A program made the translations under genes and the position numbers. 64,000 bases of DNA, taken from contig NZ_JBHTBQ010000027.1 in assembly GCF_042664895.1 (NCBI RefSeq), positions 114,758 through 178,757 of the forward strand, read 5' to 3'. The notes beneath the pieces were generated by a model. That model made no database searches. It saw only the letters and a list, made by a program, of their open reading frames with translations, and was not told the origin of the DNA. Position 1 is the stretch's first letter. Every line of letters begins with the position of its first letter. Below, piece by piece: positions 23,491 to 32,335 of the stretch. This stretch comes from Iodobacter arcticus (GTDB lineage Bacteria > Pseudomonadota > Gammaproteobacteria > Burkholderiales > Chitinibacteraceae).

Positions 23491-24402
23491 ATGCCTGCAT
23501 CGTTAGACGGTCAGTTAGTTATTGCCATTTCATCCCGCGCTCTGTTTGATTTTGAAGCCGAAAATCAAATCTTTGATCAGGCAGACGATCAGCCTTATAT
23601 GGCCTTACAGCTGGATAAAATCGACGAGCCTGCTGCGCCCGGTATGGCTTATTCGCTGGTCAAAAAACTGCTAGCCTTTAATAGCCCGGAGCATCAGCGG
23701 GTGGAAGTGGTGATTCTTTCGCGCAACGATCCGGTTAGCGGCTTACGCGTATTTAAATCCTGCTACACCCACGGCTTGCCACTGCTGCGGGGGGTGTTTA
23801 CTCGCGGGCGGCCAGCGTGGTCATTTTTAAAGCCTTTGCAGGCTAATCTGTTTTTATCTGCCGACGAGGCCGATGTGCGCGATGCGCTAGCAGCCGATTT
23901 TGCTGCAGCACGGGTTTATCCAAAGTCGGCCAGCGCCGAACAACACCCCGATGAAATTCGCATCGCTTTTGATGGCGATGCAGTGCTGTTTTCAGATGAA
24001 GCCGAGCGTGTTTTCCAGCAAGATGGCTTGCTCGCTTTTCAGGCGCATGAAAGCGCTAAAGTTCAGCAGCCTTTACCACCCGGCCCATTCAAATCCTTTC
24101 TACAAGCCTTGCACCGCCTGCAACAAGATGCTGGCGACTCGCCCATGAAAATCCGCACGGCCCTTGTAACGGCACGCAGCGCACCCGCTCATGAGCGGGC
24201 AATCCGCACCCTGATGAGCTGGAATATTCAAGTGGATGAGGCTTACTTTTTAGGTGGCTTAGAAAAAGGGCCTTTCCTCAAAGTATTTGCGCCTGATTTA
24301 TTTTTTGATGACCAAACCGGCCACTGCGATTCAGCCGCCAGCGTTGCGCCAACTGCCCATGTGGCTGCAGGGATTTCCAACTACAGGCCAGTTGCAAACT
24401 AG
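23491..24402 (+). CDS. Cytosolic 5'-nucleotidase (NT5C1-like)
   Basis: A 303-residue protein of the 5'-nucleotidase family PF06189. 'VIAISSRALFDFEAEN' at the N-terminus, 'VEVVILSRNDPVSGLRVF', 'RIAFDGDAVLFSDEAE' and 'FFDDQTGHC' are family motifs, with HAD-like aspartates. Homologues dephosphorylate AMP or IMP. It follows the AraC gene by 70 bases on the same strand but need not share its function. No signal peptide is present. Confidence 0.9.
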   Translation: MPASLDGQLVIAISSRALFDFEAENQIFDQADDQPYMALQLDKIDEPAAPGMAYSLVKKLLAFNSPEHQRVEVVILSRNDPVSGLRVFKSCYTHGLPLLRGVFTRGRPAWSFLKPLQANLFLSADEADVRDALAADFAAARVYPKSASAEQHPDEIRIAFDGDAVLFSDEAERVFQQDGLLAFQAHESAKVQQPLPPGPFKSFLQALHRLQQDAGDSPMKIRTALVTARSAPAHERAIRTLMSWNIQVDEAYFLGGLEKGPFLKVFAPDLFFDDQTGHCDSAASVAPTAHVAAGISNYRPVAN

Positions 24403-24532
24403 GCAACTAAAACGACAATCTATGCCACGCTTTACGCAGCGCATCGCATTGCTACAGCCAAACACTTACGACCATGTCATAATTATTAACAGTTTAAGCG
24501 GATTATCTCTACAACTAACGTAAGGAATAAAA

Positions 24533-25330
24533 ATGAACCGCCTCGCTCGCCTCATCTTTCTAGGCCTGTTTGTTTTTCAATTTAGCAGCGCCCACGCCTT
24601 CTCCCTATTCACTAAAACAATTCAGGGTTCTGGAAAAATAGAAAAACAAACTCGCCCGCTTGCTGCTTTTACAGCCATTAGCAGTGAAACCACTGGCCGG
24701 GTAGAAGTTATCCAGGACAATACCGAAAGCATCAGTATTGAAAGCGACGATAATATTATTCCGGTTATTGAAACCATCATTGAAAATGGCACACTTAAAA
24801 TCCGCCATAAGAAATTTGATTTAGAAACGAAAACACTCAATATTATTGTGCACGTCAAGAATATTAATAGCCTTAATTTAAGCGGCTCTGGCATGATCAC
24901 CGCCCCTGTATTGAGTGCAAAAAAATTCAGTATTAATGTAGGCGGCTCAGGAAAAATCCTGCTGGACAAACTAGATGCTGCTGATTTAAGCGTCAATTTA
25001 GGTGGCTCAGGTGGTGCAGCAATTCAATCATTAAAAAATGAGGGGCTGGATCTCTCTTTAGGCGGCAGCGGTTCATTTAAAGCGGCTGGCATGACAAATA
25101 AGCTGTCTATTTCTATTGGCGGCTCTGGCCGAATTGATACTGCACAATTAAAAGCCAAAGAAGTGAGCCTTAGCGTAGCGGGATCGGGTCAAATTATTGT
25201 GGCCGCGCAAAACAAACTGAGTGCCAGCGTGGCTGGCTCGGGCAATATTCAGTACTATGGCGATCCGCAAACTCATTTATCTATGATGGGTTCAGGCACA
25301 TTAAAACGCGTAGGTGCGTTTCCAATCTAA
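24533..25330 (+). CDS. DUF2807 (head GIN domain) exported protein
   Basis: A 265-residue protein with a signal peptide cleaved near 'SSAHA|FSLF'; AAGGAAT precedes the ATG. The mature part is a beta-solenoid-like repeat of 'GSG' turns ('LSGSGMI', 'VGGSGKI', 'LGGSGGA', 'LGGSGSF', 'IGGSGRI', 'VAGSGQI', 'VAGSGNI', 'MGSGTL'), eight or more in regular spacing, which is typical of the putative auto-transporter adhesin head GIN domain. It probably sits in the periplasm or at the cell surface. No function has been established for the family. Confidence 0.88.
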   Translation: MNRLARLIFLGLFVFQFSSAHAFSLFTKTIQGSGKIEKQTRPLAAFTAISSETTGRVEVIQDNTESISIESDDNIIPVIETIIENGTLKIRHKKFDLETKTLNIIVHVKNINSLNLSGSGMITAPVLSAKKFSINVGGSGKILLDKLDAADLSVNLGGSGGAAIQSLKNEGLDLSLGGSGSFKAAGMTNKLSISIGGSGRIDTAQLKAKEVSLSVAGSGQIIVAAQNKLSASVAGSGNIQYYGDPQTHLSMMGSGTLKRVGAFPI

Positions 25331-25345
25331 ACAATCAATAAAATA

Positions 25346-25376
25346 GGCATCACCCCTGATCTGTAGCGGTGATGCC
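25346..25376 (-). terminator. Terminator of the chemotaxis receptor gene
   Basis: GGCATCACC and GGTGATGCC form a 9-bp stem between two convergent genes. The minus-strand 3' flank (TATTTTATT) is T-rich, so it fits the receptor gene best. Confidence 0.65.
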
Positions 25377-25381
25377 CATCA

Positions 25382-27265
25382 TTACACTTTAAACCGGTCT
25401 AATAATTGATCCTGATTACTGACCTGATCAACCATAACGGCACATTGCTTCACTTGGCTATCTGCCCCATTCGCTACGGCATGACTAATATCCCGGATAT
25501 TAGTGGTATTGCGGTTAATCACTTCGGTGGTTGAGCTTTGCTCACCGGCAGCAATAGCAATTTGCAAATTCATATTATTAATCCGGGTAATGCCCTCTCT
25601 AATTCGGCCTAGCATTTCATTTGCAGCCCCCGCCTCAGTGGCCGTAATACTGGCGGTATTACTGCTTTGCTGCATTCTCTCTTCAGCCTGCTTCACACCG
25701 GTGCGCAATTGATCAATCATCTCGCGAATCTCCCGTGTAGATTGCTGGGTAAGCGAGGCTAATTTACGCACTTCATCGGCCACCACAGCAAACCCCCGCC
25801 CGGCTTCCCCGGCTCGGGCCGCTTCAATCGCCGCGTTCAGCGCAAGTAAATTCGTTTGGTCCGCAATACTGGTAATAACCGATAAAATAGATTCAATATT
25901 CTGACTTAATTTAGCCAATTCATTAATCGCTTGGCTGGTGTCGTTCATTTCATCGGCAAGGCGCTGAATCGCCTCTGTAGAGCGGGATACCAAGGCCACA
26001 CCACTTTCAGTTTCATCATTCGCCGTCACTGCCGCTTGCGCTGCAGCCTGTGCATTACTTGCCACTTCTTCTGCTTTTGCCGACATATCCTGCATAGAAA
26101 CTGCAAGCTGATCCAGCTCTTGCAATTGCACTTGCAAGCGCCCGGACGCTTGATTGGCCGCATCAGAAGTAAAAACCGTACTTTCCCTGACCAAAACCGA
26201 GCTATTTTTTACTTCGCTGATTAAGGTCTGCAAGGTTTGTAAAAAGTAATTAAATTCTTGAGAAACATGGGCAATTTCATCGTTACCCACAATGGGCAAG
26301 CGGCTGGTTAAATCTCCTTCCCCCCGATTAATTTCATGCAAGGATTGATTTAAATGTTCAAGTGGCTTAAGTAATTTAGCCATTAAAAAACCCAAAACCA
26401 GCATACTAATCAATACGCCAACGATCGTTCCAACCGCAGAGCGCCAGCTGAGCGCATTGGCTTCTGCCATTAATATTTCTTCATCCAGCACTACCCCGAT
26501 ATACCAATCCATACCTTTTAGATTGCTCAGGGGCGTAAAAGAGACTAAAAGTTTTTTACCACTTCCTTGAGCAGAGCTTAAGGTTTTTTCCAATGCAGGG
26601 CTGCTGCCATCAAATAAATCGCTATAGCTTTTACCATTTAATTCCGGCTTGGGATGAGAAATAATTTTGCCTGATTTACTCAGCAAAAAAGCATAACCCG
26701 CATGATTATAATCCAGCGTATTTACCGCATCTGAAACCGTTTTAAGACTTAAATCTCCACCGAAAGCGCCTTTAAATTCCCCTTTATCAGAGAATCTGGC
26801 CACCGCAGAAATTAAAATCTCACCCGATCCTGCATCCGCATAGGGTTCGGTAAGCACCGCCTTAGCCGCTGCTTTGGCCACAGGATACCAAGGGCGTTTA
26901 CGTGCATCCCACTCTGGTGGATTCCACGTCGGATCATTGGTAATCCGCTTACCACCATTTTCTTCCAAGCCACCAAACATTAATAAAAATTGATCTTTTA
27001 AACCGGGCAGAGCAAAAGACTGCTCAATTTGCTCATTGCTGTATTTGGCATCAATATTTTGGGCCACCAAATCAATTAGCTGCAATTTGCCATTCAGCCA
27101 GTTTTCAATTTGCCTAGCGAGTACATTACTCGATTCTGTAATCGTGGATTCGGCCTGGCTACGTAAAGTGCCGCGTATCTGATTAATTTGGCTGATAGAG
27201 AGCAAACTGGCAGTCAGCAACAATACCAGCGCAGCAGCCAGACCTACTTTATGGCTTATCTTCAT
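25382..27265 (-). CDS. Methyl-accepting chemotaxis protein with dCache sensor
   Basis: A 627-residue receptor. The ATG at 27265 has GGAGTG upstream and opens a membrane anchor ('GLAAALVLLLTASLLS'). Residues about 30-270 form a periplasmic dCache_1 domain ('NPPEWDARKRPWYPVAKAA', 'GGDLSLKTVSDAVNTLDY'), the usual amino-acid or small-molecule sensor. A second TM segment (about 277-300) leads to HAMP ('LEHLNQSLHEINRGEGDLTSRL') and a long signalling domain with the invariant hairpin 'IADQTNLLALNAAIEAARAG'. It signals to CheW/CheA. No other chemotaxis genes are nearby, so it is an orphan receptor. Confidence 0.95.
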   Translation of the reverse strand: MKISHKVGLAAALVLLLTASLLSISQINQIRGTLRSQAESTITESSNVLARQIENWLNGKLQLIDLVAQNIDAKYSNEQIEQSFALPGLKDQFLLMFGGLEENGGKRITNDPTWNPPEWDARKRPWYPVAKAAAKAVLTEPYADAGSGEILISAVARFSDKGEFKGAFGGDLSLKTVSDAVNTLDYNHAGYAFLLSKSGKIISHPKPELNGKSYSDLFDGSSPALEKTLSSAQGSGKKLLVSFTPLSNLKGMDWYIGVVLDEEILMAEANALSWRSAVGTIVGVLISMLVLGFLMAKLLKPLEHLNQSLHEINRGEGDLTSRLPIVGNDEIAHVSQEFNYFLQTLQTLISEVKNSSVLVRESTVFTSDAANQASGRLQVQLQELDQLAVSMQDMSAKAEEVASNAQAAAQAAVTANDETESGVALVSRSTEAIQRLADEMNDTSQAINELAKLSQNIESILSVITSIADQTNLLALNAAIEAARAGEAGRGFAVVADEVRKLASLTQQSTREIREMIDQLRTGVKQAEERMQQSSNTASITATEAGAANEMLGRIREGITRINNMNLQIAIAAGEQSSTTEVINRNTTNIRDISHAVANGADSQVKQCAVMVDQVSNQDQLLDRFKV

Positions 27266-27523
27266 TGCGATGACACTCCAAAATGGTGAGTACAAGGCCC
27301 CGCCTAAATGCCCGCTGACATCAGACTATATTTACAGCGCACTCTGCTGCAAAACTATATCAATCAGCAAGGCAACTCAGCCGAAACTACGTTAAATTAG
27401 CGTATGTTAATTTATTAAAACTACCCATTCTTTTTAGATTACAAGCCGCAGTACGGCAACTTCTGTAAGCATTCCTTTGCTGGCTTAATTCCTGTTTACA
27501 TGAATAAGTGAATAGATAAAAGA

Positions 27524-28453
27524 ATGGCGGTTTATCACGCTTACAAAGCAGCAAACCGGTTAAAATCAGAAGCTTTGCTGAAAAGGATCAGATTCTTGCC
27601 TTATCTCGCCTTTATCACCGTTGTTTGGGCTCTATCGTTTAATCTTATTGGCGTATTTCTGGCAGGCCATGTTGATAGCGATTTTGCAGTGCTTAGCCGT
27701 GTTGCCATCGCGGGCCTTGTTTTTCTGCCCTTTACCCGCTGGGCAGGCATTAGCACGGTACGCAAATTGGGCACGATGGCCGCTGGCGCGCTGCAATTTG
27801 GCATCACCTATTTATGCCTTTATCGGTCATTCCAATTTTTAAGCGTGGCAGAGGTGCTGCTGTTTACGATTTTCACGCCAATTTATATCACCCTGCTCGA
27901 CGATTTATTGCAAAAGCATTTTAATCCCCGCGCCTTAGCCGCAGCTTTAATCGCCGTATTAGGCTCTTTGGTGATTCGCTACAATCAAATTGATAGCCAT
28001 GCCTTAAATGGCTTTTTATTATTGCAGCTGGCTAATCTCACCTTTGCCGCTGGGCAAGTGGGATATCGATATTTAAATAAATACTACCCGGATCAACAGC
28101 CGCAATCAGCCAGCTTTGGCTATTTCTTCCTTGGCGCACTGCTGGTTACCCTGCCCTCATTTTTAATTTTTGGTGATGCCAGTAAACTTCCTCAGCATAT
28201 GGAGGAATTCGCAGTATTAGCCTTCTTAGGCCTTGCCGCATCAGCGCTTGGTTTTTACTGGTGGAATAAAGGCGCGTGCTTAGTCGATGCAGGCACTTTA
28301 GGCGCGATGAATAATATGCATATTCCGGTGGGGCTGATAATTAATTTAATCTTCTGGCATCAGGCGCAGGATATTCCACGTTTGATGATTGGCGGGGGGA
28401 TTATGCTGCTGGCGCTGCTGATTAATAAATCGGCATGGCAGAAAAAGTATTAA
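27524..28453 (+). CDS. EamA-family DMT transporter
   Basis: A 309-residue membrane protein with about ten helices and two EamA repeats ('LAFITVVWALSFNLIGVFL' and 'LLLQLANLTFAAGQVGYRY'). It is similar to the YedA/carboxylate-amino acid-amine transporter group, specifically the type with 'GLAASALGFYWWNKGACLVDAGTLG'. The first 20 or so residues are polar, and a TTG at about 27597 is an alternative start. The substrate is not predictable. It is a single gene. Confidence 0.85.
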   Translation: MAVYHAYKAANRLKSEALLKRIRFLPYLAFITVVWALSFNLIGVFLAGHVDSDFAVLSRVAIAGLVFLPFTRWAGISTVRKLGTMAAGALQFGITYLCLYRSFQFLSVAEVLLFTIFTPIYITLLDDLLQKHFNPRALAAALIAVLGSLVIRYNQIDSHALNGFLLLQLANLTFAAGQVGYRYLNKYYPDQQPQSASFGYFFLGALLVTLPSFLIFGDASKLPQHMEEFAVLAFLGLAASALGFYWWNKGACLVDAGTLGAMNNMHIPVGLIINLIFWHQAQDIPRLMIGGGIMLLALLINKSAWQKKY

Positions 28454-28507
28454 TGTTTCGGAGGCCGTGGCATCTTTTATCCACTCCTATCAACTTAAGG
28501 AGAATTC

Positions 28508-28625
28508 GTAGATTGGGTTAGCGGGCTTTATCGCGTAACCCAACATTCTGTGTGCGCATCAATGTTGGGTTACGCTGGTTTATCCGCCCTTTAAACAGGC
28601 GAATAAACCTGCTAACCCAACCTAC
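28508..28625. repeat. GTAGGTTGGGTTAGC-type composite palindrome
   Basis: The ends GTAGATTGGGTTAGC (28508-28522) and GCTAACCCAACCTAC (28611-28625) are inverted repeats. Between them, 'TATCGCGTAACCCAACATT' and 'AATGTTGGGTTACGC' form a second inverted pair, so the 118-base unit can fold as a cross. A degenerate relative with 'GGGTTAGCAACGCTTTATCGCG' is at about 63740-63780. It is a MITE-like intergenic repeat. Confidence 0.75.
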
Positions 28626-28690
28626 AAAAGCATCATTTCCCGCAGGTTTTGCTTAAGTTGATAGGATTGGCTAAAGCCACCCCTGTAAAA

Positions 28691-29059
28691 CTATGCAATA
28701 TTCTGGCCAATTCTCCAGAGCACGCCACTAGGGTCTGTTACTGTAAAGTCGAGCATTTTCCAAGGCTGTGTTTCTATATCAGAGATATGAATTTGATATT
28801 TGCTCACCATATCTTGTGCCATTAAATGTGCATGCCATGCCGCCACATCTTTAACCAATAAATGCATCATAAAATTTTCTGCATGATCTTTTTCATAAAA
28901 ATCTTGCAGTAAAAAGCTGCAATTACCGTAATGAAAATATGCAACACCCTCTGTATCAGAGGCCAGAGTAAAACCCATATCCTGATAAAACTGCTTAGAT
29001 ATTGCATAGTCTTTAGCAGGAATAAACGCTTTAATTTCTACTACTTCCAAAGCACTCAT
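28691..29059 (-). CDS. VOC-family (glyoxalase/bleomycin-resistance) protein
   Basis: A 122-residue single-domain VOC protein. The ATG at 29059 has AGGAAG upstream. 'EIKAFIPAKDYAISKQFYQDMGF' and 'LDFTVTDPSGVLWRIGQNI' are the two beta-alpha-beta-beta-beta repeats with the terminal conserved 'DPdGvlw.i' motif. Such proteins bind a metal and act as isomerases, dioxygenases or drug-binding proteins; which applies here cannot be told. Confidence 0.85.
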   Translation of the reverse strand: MSALEVVEIKAFIPAKDYAISKQFYQDMGFTLASDTEGVAYFHYGNCSFLLQDFYEKDHAENFMMHLLVKDVAAWHAHLMAQDMVSKYQIHISDIETQPWKMLDFTVTDPSGVLWRIGQNIA

Positions 29060-29113
29060 TGATTTAGCTTCCTTTATCCAAGATAGATGAGCAGCCTCAT
29101 CTGCCAACGCGTT

Positions 29114-30235
29114 TTACCAGCCTAAGATGACAGGCACTTGCTTATTGTTTCCAAGCCACTGCCCAAACCACTGAGCAGCTGTGATATCTAAATTGATTTT
29201 AGCCTGATCGCTCTCTGCCAGCTGCTCGGTCAACTCTAAATTGCTGCCTTTTTTTATCCCGCGCAAAGAAAGCACTTTGTGGTATTTTTCGTAGTAATAC
29301 ACGCCAGAAAAAGAGCCATCCTCATAGGGGCGATTAAGCCGCATGGTGATAGCCGCATTGCCGATTTTTCCGTGTAAAACCTGCTCAAATAAATCATCGG
29401 GAGGCGCTGCCTTGGCTTGCTCTAATAAAAGAGCCTTGCCATAAGCATTTAGCAAGCCAGCCAAGTCCTTAGGCAAAAGGACTAAATCGACCTCATCCAC
29501 GTCATCCAGCGCACGATTCACATGCGCACTGCAGCGCCCAGAGCTAAAAACAGCGGCTTTATTTTTGGGCAATGAAAACCGCATATAACGAAGCACATCC
29601 TGCTGCGGGCTATTTTGCTGGCGCTCTCGCCCCAGGCACTCTTCATTAAAAGCAATCCGCTCTTCAATATCACTCAAATCACCCCGCTGGCTGCGCTTCA
29701 ACTCAGCTTGTTGCCGCTTTAAGTCCTTTATCTGCGCCATATAACGACGCTTACGCTCTGCCTGCATCGCTTTTGCTACAACAGCTAAGCCGCTAGGCGT
29801 AAACAAATCAACAGCGCTTAGTGCCCGCCCTGTTGCTGTATCAAAGCTATAGCTACGCACATAGGATTCGCAATATGCGCCGCAACCTTCTGCATTCATC
29901 GCCAGCGAGAAAATCCGCCCATCATTACGCAGCACGCTAAAATCCAGTGATGCAGTGCCATCCAGCTCACCGCTGCTTTCAGTAAGCTGAAAAGTTTTTC
30001 CGGCTTTAAGCGGAGCCGCAATACCCACTACCGATAAATACAAAACATCGTTAATCCGATTTGCCACATCAGTCCCGCCCAGCAGATACGGCATTTTGAT
30101 ATCGCCTCTGGCCCAGCCCGCAGCGTAGAGAGGCGCATCTTCTGCCTTGGCTTTCCAGGCCATAGTGCGAGACTCCACCATCAAAGGCCCCGCTATGGCG
30201 TGGCCGCATAGTAATAAGAAAAGCCAGCAACGCAT
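29114..30235 (-). CDS. Exported protein of unknown function
   Basis: A 373-residue protein with a short signal peptide ('WLFLLLCGHAIAG'). The middle (about 165-225) is a charged helix with 'RRYMAQIKDLKRQQAELKRSQ', and paired cysteines ('CGAYC', 'NEECLG', 'SGRCSAH') suggest disulphides in the periplasm. The region 'ISLSVVGI..' to 'DLFTPSG' resembles DUF3298-type extracellular domains only loosely. The last third has 'SGVYYYEKYHKVLSLRGIKKGSNLELTE', a form seen in LprI-like or 'bacterial SH3-like' periplasmic proteins. I do not recognise a specific family. It ends 54 bases before the VOC gene. Confidence 0.6.
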   Translation of the reverse strand: MRCWLFLLLCGHAIAGPLMVESRTMAWKAKAEDAPLYAAGWARGDIKMPYLLGGTDVANRINDVLYLSVVGIAAPLKAGKTFQLTESSGELDGTASLDFSVLRNDGRIFSLAMNAEGCGAYCESYVRSYSFDTATGRALSAVDLFTPSGLAVVAKAMQAERKRRYMAQIKDLKRQQAELKRSQRGDLSDIEERIAFNEECLGRERQQNSPQQDVLRYMRFSLPKNKAAVFSSGRCSAHVNRALDDVDEVDLVLLPKDLAGLLNAYGKALLLEQAKAAPPDDLFEQVLHGKIGNAAITMRLNRPYEDGSFSGVYYYEKYHKVLSLRGIKKGSNLELTEQLAESDQAKINLDITAAQWFGQWLGNNKQVPVILGW

Positions 30236-30266
30236 GCTTAGTCCTTACGCGTATAAAAGAGGGACA

Positions 30267-30791
30267 TCATGAGGCTAGCTCAGGGAACATCGTGTCGGTA
30301 TAGCCAAAGCGCCGCAAATCCTTAATCCGCTGCGGATATAAAATGCCATTTAAATGATCGCACTCATGCTGCACCACGCGCGCGTGAAAACCGCTGACGG
30401 TGCGATCAATGATCTGACCCTCGGCATCAAATCCCTGATAACGCAGCTGGGTATAACGCGGCACTTCGCCACGTAAGCCTGGCACTGATAAGCAGCCTTC
30501 CCAGCCATCGACCATTTCATCACTAAGCGGCGTAAGCACAGGATTGATCAACACCGTCATCGGCACTGCTTCGGCCTCTGGGTAGCGATCACTCATATCA
30601 AAGCCAAAAATCACCACCTGCAAGCTCACACCAATCTGCGGTGCAGCAATCCCCACACCACCGGTAGCCTGCATGGTGTCGAATAGGTCGCTAATCAGGC
30701 TGTGTAATTCAGGCGTACCAAACGTCTCGACTGGAGCAGCTTGCTCAAGCAACAGCGGATCGCCCATTTTAATGACAGTGCGTATAGCCAT
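30267..30791 (-). CDS. def: Peptide deformylase
   Basis: A 174-residue deformylase that removes the N-formyl group from nascent proteins. All three motifs are intact: 'GVGIAAPQIG', 'EGCLSVPG' and 'QHECDHLNG', supplying the Cys and two His metal ligands plus the catalytic Glu. It is not next to fmt as primary def genes often are, so it may be a second deformylase. It begins 31 bases after the upstream-positioned exported-protein gene region ends on the same strand and may be co-transcribed with it. Confidence 0.96.
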   Translation of the reverse strand: MAIRTVIKMGDPLLLEQAAPVETFGTPELHSLISDLFDTMQATGGVGIAAPQIGVSLQVVIFGFDMSDRYPEAEAVPMTVLINPVLTPLSDEMVDGWEGCLSVPGLRGEVPRYTQLRYQGFDAEGQIIDRTVSGFHARVVQHECDHLNGILYPQRIKDLRRFGYTDTMFPELAS

Positions 30792-30877
30792 TTTTCTTCA
30801 CTTATTTAATTAACTCAAGATGGATCGATTCTATCCCGAGCAGGGCGACTCTCCAAACTTTCGTGAAGCGTAAATGC

Positions 30878-30909
30878 AAAAAGGCCTCAGCATAAGCTGA
30901 GGCCTTTTT
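30878..30909 (-). terminator. Terminator of the tRNA-Thr array
   Basis: AAAAAGGCCTCAGC and GCTGAGGCCTTTTT form a 14-bp stem with an ATAA loop, immediately 3' of the last tRNA on the minus strand. Confidence 0.9.
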
Positions 30910-30917
30910 GTTAATAC

Positions 30918-30993
30918 TGGTGCCGACGGCAGGAATCGAACTCGCGACCCCCTGATTACAAGTCAGGTGCTCTACCAACTGAGCTACATCGGC
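30918..30993 (-). tRNA. tRNA-Thr (UGU), copy 3 in transcription order
   Basis: A 76-base cloverleaf on the minus strand with GCCGATG acceptor, GAGCTCAG-type D arm, CTGACTTGTAATCAG anticodon arm (anticodon TGT, reading ACA), GTTCGATTC T arm and an encoded CCA end. It appears identical to the next two copies. Confidence 0.97.
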
Positions 30994-31041
30994 ATAAACT
31001 TTACAACACCTAAAGATACTTAGGTTTTACTGCTGTAGTAC

Positions 31042-31117
31042 TGGTGCCGACGGCAGGAATCGAACTCGCGACCCCCTGATTACAAGTCAGGTGCTCTACC
31101 AACTGAGCTACATCGGC
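31042..31117 (-). tRNA. tRNA-Thr (UGU), copy 2
   Basis: The same 76-base cloverleaf and TGT anticodon as its neighbours, CCA encoded. The spacers to copies 1 and 3 share 'AACTTTACAAC', consistent with tandem duplication. Confidence 0.97.
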
Positions 31118-31173
31118 GTAAAACTTTACAACTTAAACGGCCAGATAAGCAAAACTTACCCTTAAATATTTTC

Positions 31174-31249
31174 TGGTGCCGACGGCAGGAATCGAACTCG
31201 CGACCCCCTGATTACAAGTCAGGTGCTCTACCAACTGAGCTACATCGGC
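31174..31249 (-). tRNA. tRNA-Thr (UGU), copy 1
   Basis: The promoter-proximal copy of the three. The cloverleaf, anticodon and CCA end are the same. It lies 52 bases downstream (minus strand) of the ferredoxin-reductase gene, with no terminator visible between them. Confidence 0.97.
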
Positions 31250-31301
31250 AACGGCACGCAGAATAATTCATCAGGCCCATTAAGGCAAGCTTTAAGCCGA
31301 A

Positions 31302-32324
31302 CTATTTCGCTAAGTCCTTGGAAGTAAAGAAGGCATCAGAGAAGAATTCATCACTGGGCAAACTGCGTGAAACACAATGGGTGTAGGCCGCTTCCACCAT
31401 CACCGGCGCACCGCAGGCATAAACTTGGTAGCCTTCAAGATTAGCAAAGTCATTCATCACCGCCTCATGCACCAGCCCCGTGCGGCCATTCCATGCGTCG
31501 CTTTCGCTAGGCTCAGACAAAACAGGGATAAAAGTGAAGTTAGGATGCGTTTGCTGCCATTCAGACGGTAGCTCAGGCATATAAATATCGGTCAGAGTGC
31601 GTGCGCCCCAATATAAAACGATTTCGCGCTGGATGCCGTTGTTAAAAGCGTGCTCCAGAATCCCCTTGATCGGCGCAAAGCCCGTGCCGGTTGCAATAAG
31701 TAAAATTGGTTTATCGCTGTCTTCACGCAAGAAGAACGAGCCCAACGGGCCGGTAAAGCGCATGATTTCGCGCTCTTTCATGGTGTTCCATACGTAATCG
31801 GAAAACTCACCACCCGCGACATGACGAATATGCAGCTGCAGATATTCAGCGTCGTGCGGCGCATTCGCAATTGAAAACGAGCGTTTTTTGCCGTTTTTGG
31901 TGTGGATATCAATATATTGCCCCGCCATAAAGGCCAGCTTTTCGCTGCTTGGCAGCTTTAAAGACAACACGGCCACATCGTGCGAGACTTTATCTATAGT
32001 TTGCACACGACATGGCAGCGTTTTAATTTGAATATCTTTGCTGGCGGTGACTTCTTTACACTCAATGGTGATATCGGCATCGGTGCTGGCGCAGCAAAAT
32101 AGCGCATAGCCGTTTTCACGCTCCATCGCGGTTAAAGCGCTTTCAGCATGATCGCCATGGGTAACTTCACCGGTAATCACCCGACCTTTGCACGAGCCAC
32201 ATGCGCCATTTTTACAGCCGTAAGCCATATTAAAGCCGCCACGCATAGCCGCATCTAGAATAGTTTCATCATCATTCATGGCGATTTGCTGGCCACTTGG
32301 TAGAATAGTAAGTTGCTTGCTCAT
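31302..32324 (-). CDS. 2Fe-2S ferredoxin / FAD-NAD(P) reductase fusion
   Basis: A 340-residue flavoprotein. Residues 1-90 are a plant-type [2Fe-2S] ferredoxin with 'CKNGACGSCKGRV' and a distal Cys in 'LFCCAS'. Residues about 100-335 form a ferredoxin-NADP reductase-like module: 'KRSFSIANAP' for FAD, 'LIATGTGFAPIKGIL' for NAD(P), and 'YACGAPVMVEAA'. It is usually annotated as CDP-6-deoxy-L-threo-D-glycero-4-hexulose-3-dehydrase reductase (AscD-like), but in betaproteobacteria without ascarylose genes it more likely supplies electrons to an unidentified oxygenase or dehydrase. It is divergent from an SDR gene with about 11 bases between starts. Confidence 0.9.
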   Translation of the reverse strand: MSKQLTILPSGQQIAMNDDETILDAAMRGGFNMAYGCKNGACGSCKGRVITGEVTHGDHAESALTAMERENGYALFCCASTDADITIECKEVTASKDIQIKTLPCRVQTIDKVSHDVAVLSLKLPSSEKLAFMAGQYIDIHTKNGKKRSFSIANAPHDAEYLQLHIRHVAGGEFSDYVWNTMKEREIMRFTGPLGSFFLREDSDKPILLIATGTGFAPIKGILEHAFNNGIQREIVLYWGARTLTDIYMPELPSEWQQTHPNFTFIPVLSEPSESDAWNGRTGLVHEAVMNDFANLEGYQVYACGAPVMVEAAYTHCVSRSLPSDEFFSDAFFTSKDLAK

Positions 32325-32335
32325 TGCGATCCGCT

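Noticed and set aside
30918..31249. Regularly spaced 76-base repeats suggesting a CRISPR-like array
   Set aside because: Each unit is a complete tRNA-Thr with CCA end, and no cas gene is present.
31560..31569. TTCAGACGGT, close to the Neisseria DNA uptake sequence
   Set aside because: One mismatch to the DUS, a single occurrence noticed and inside a coding sequence, so it is probably chance, even though comEC is present.
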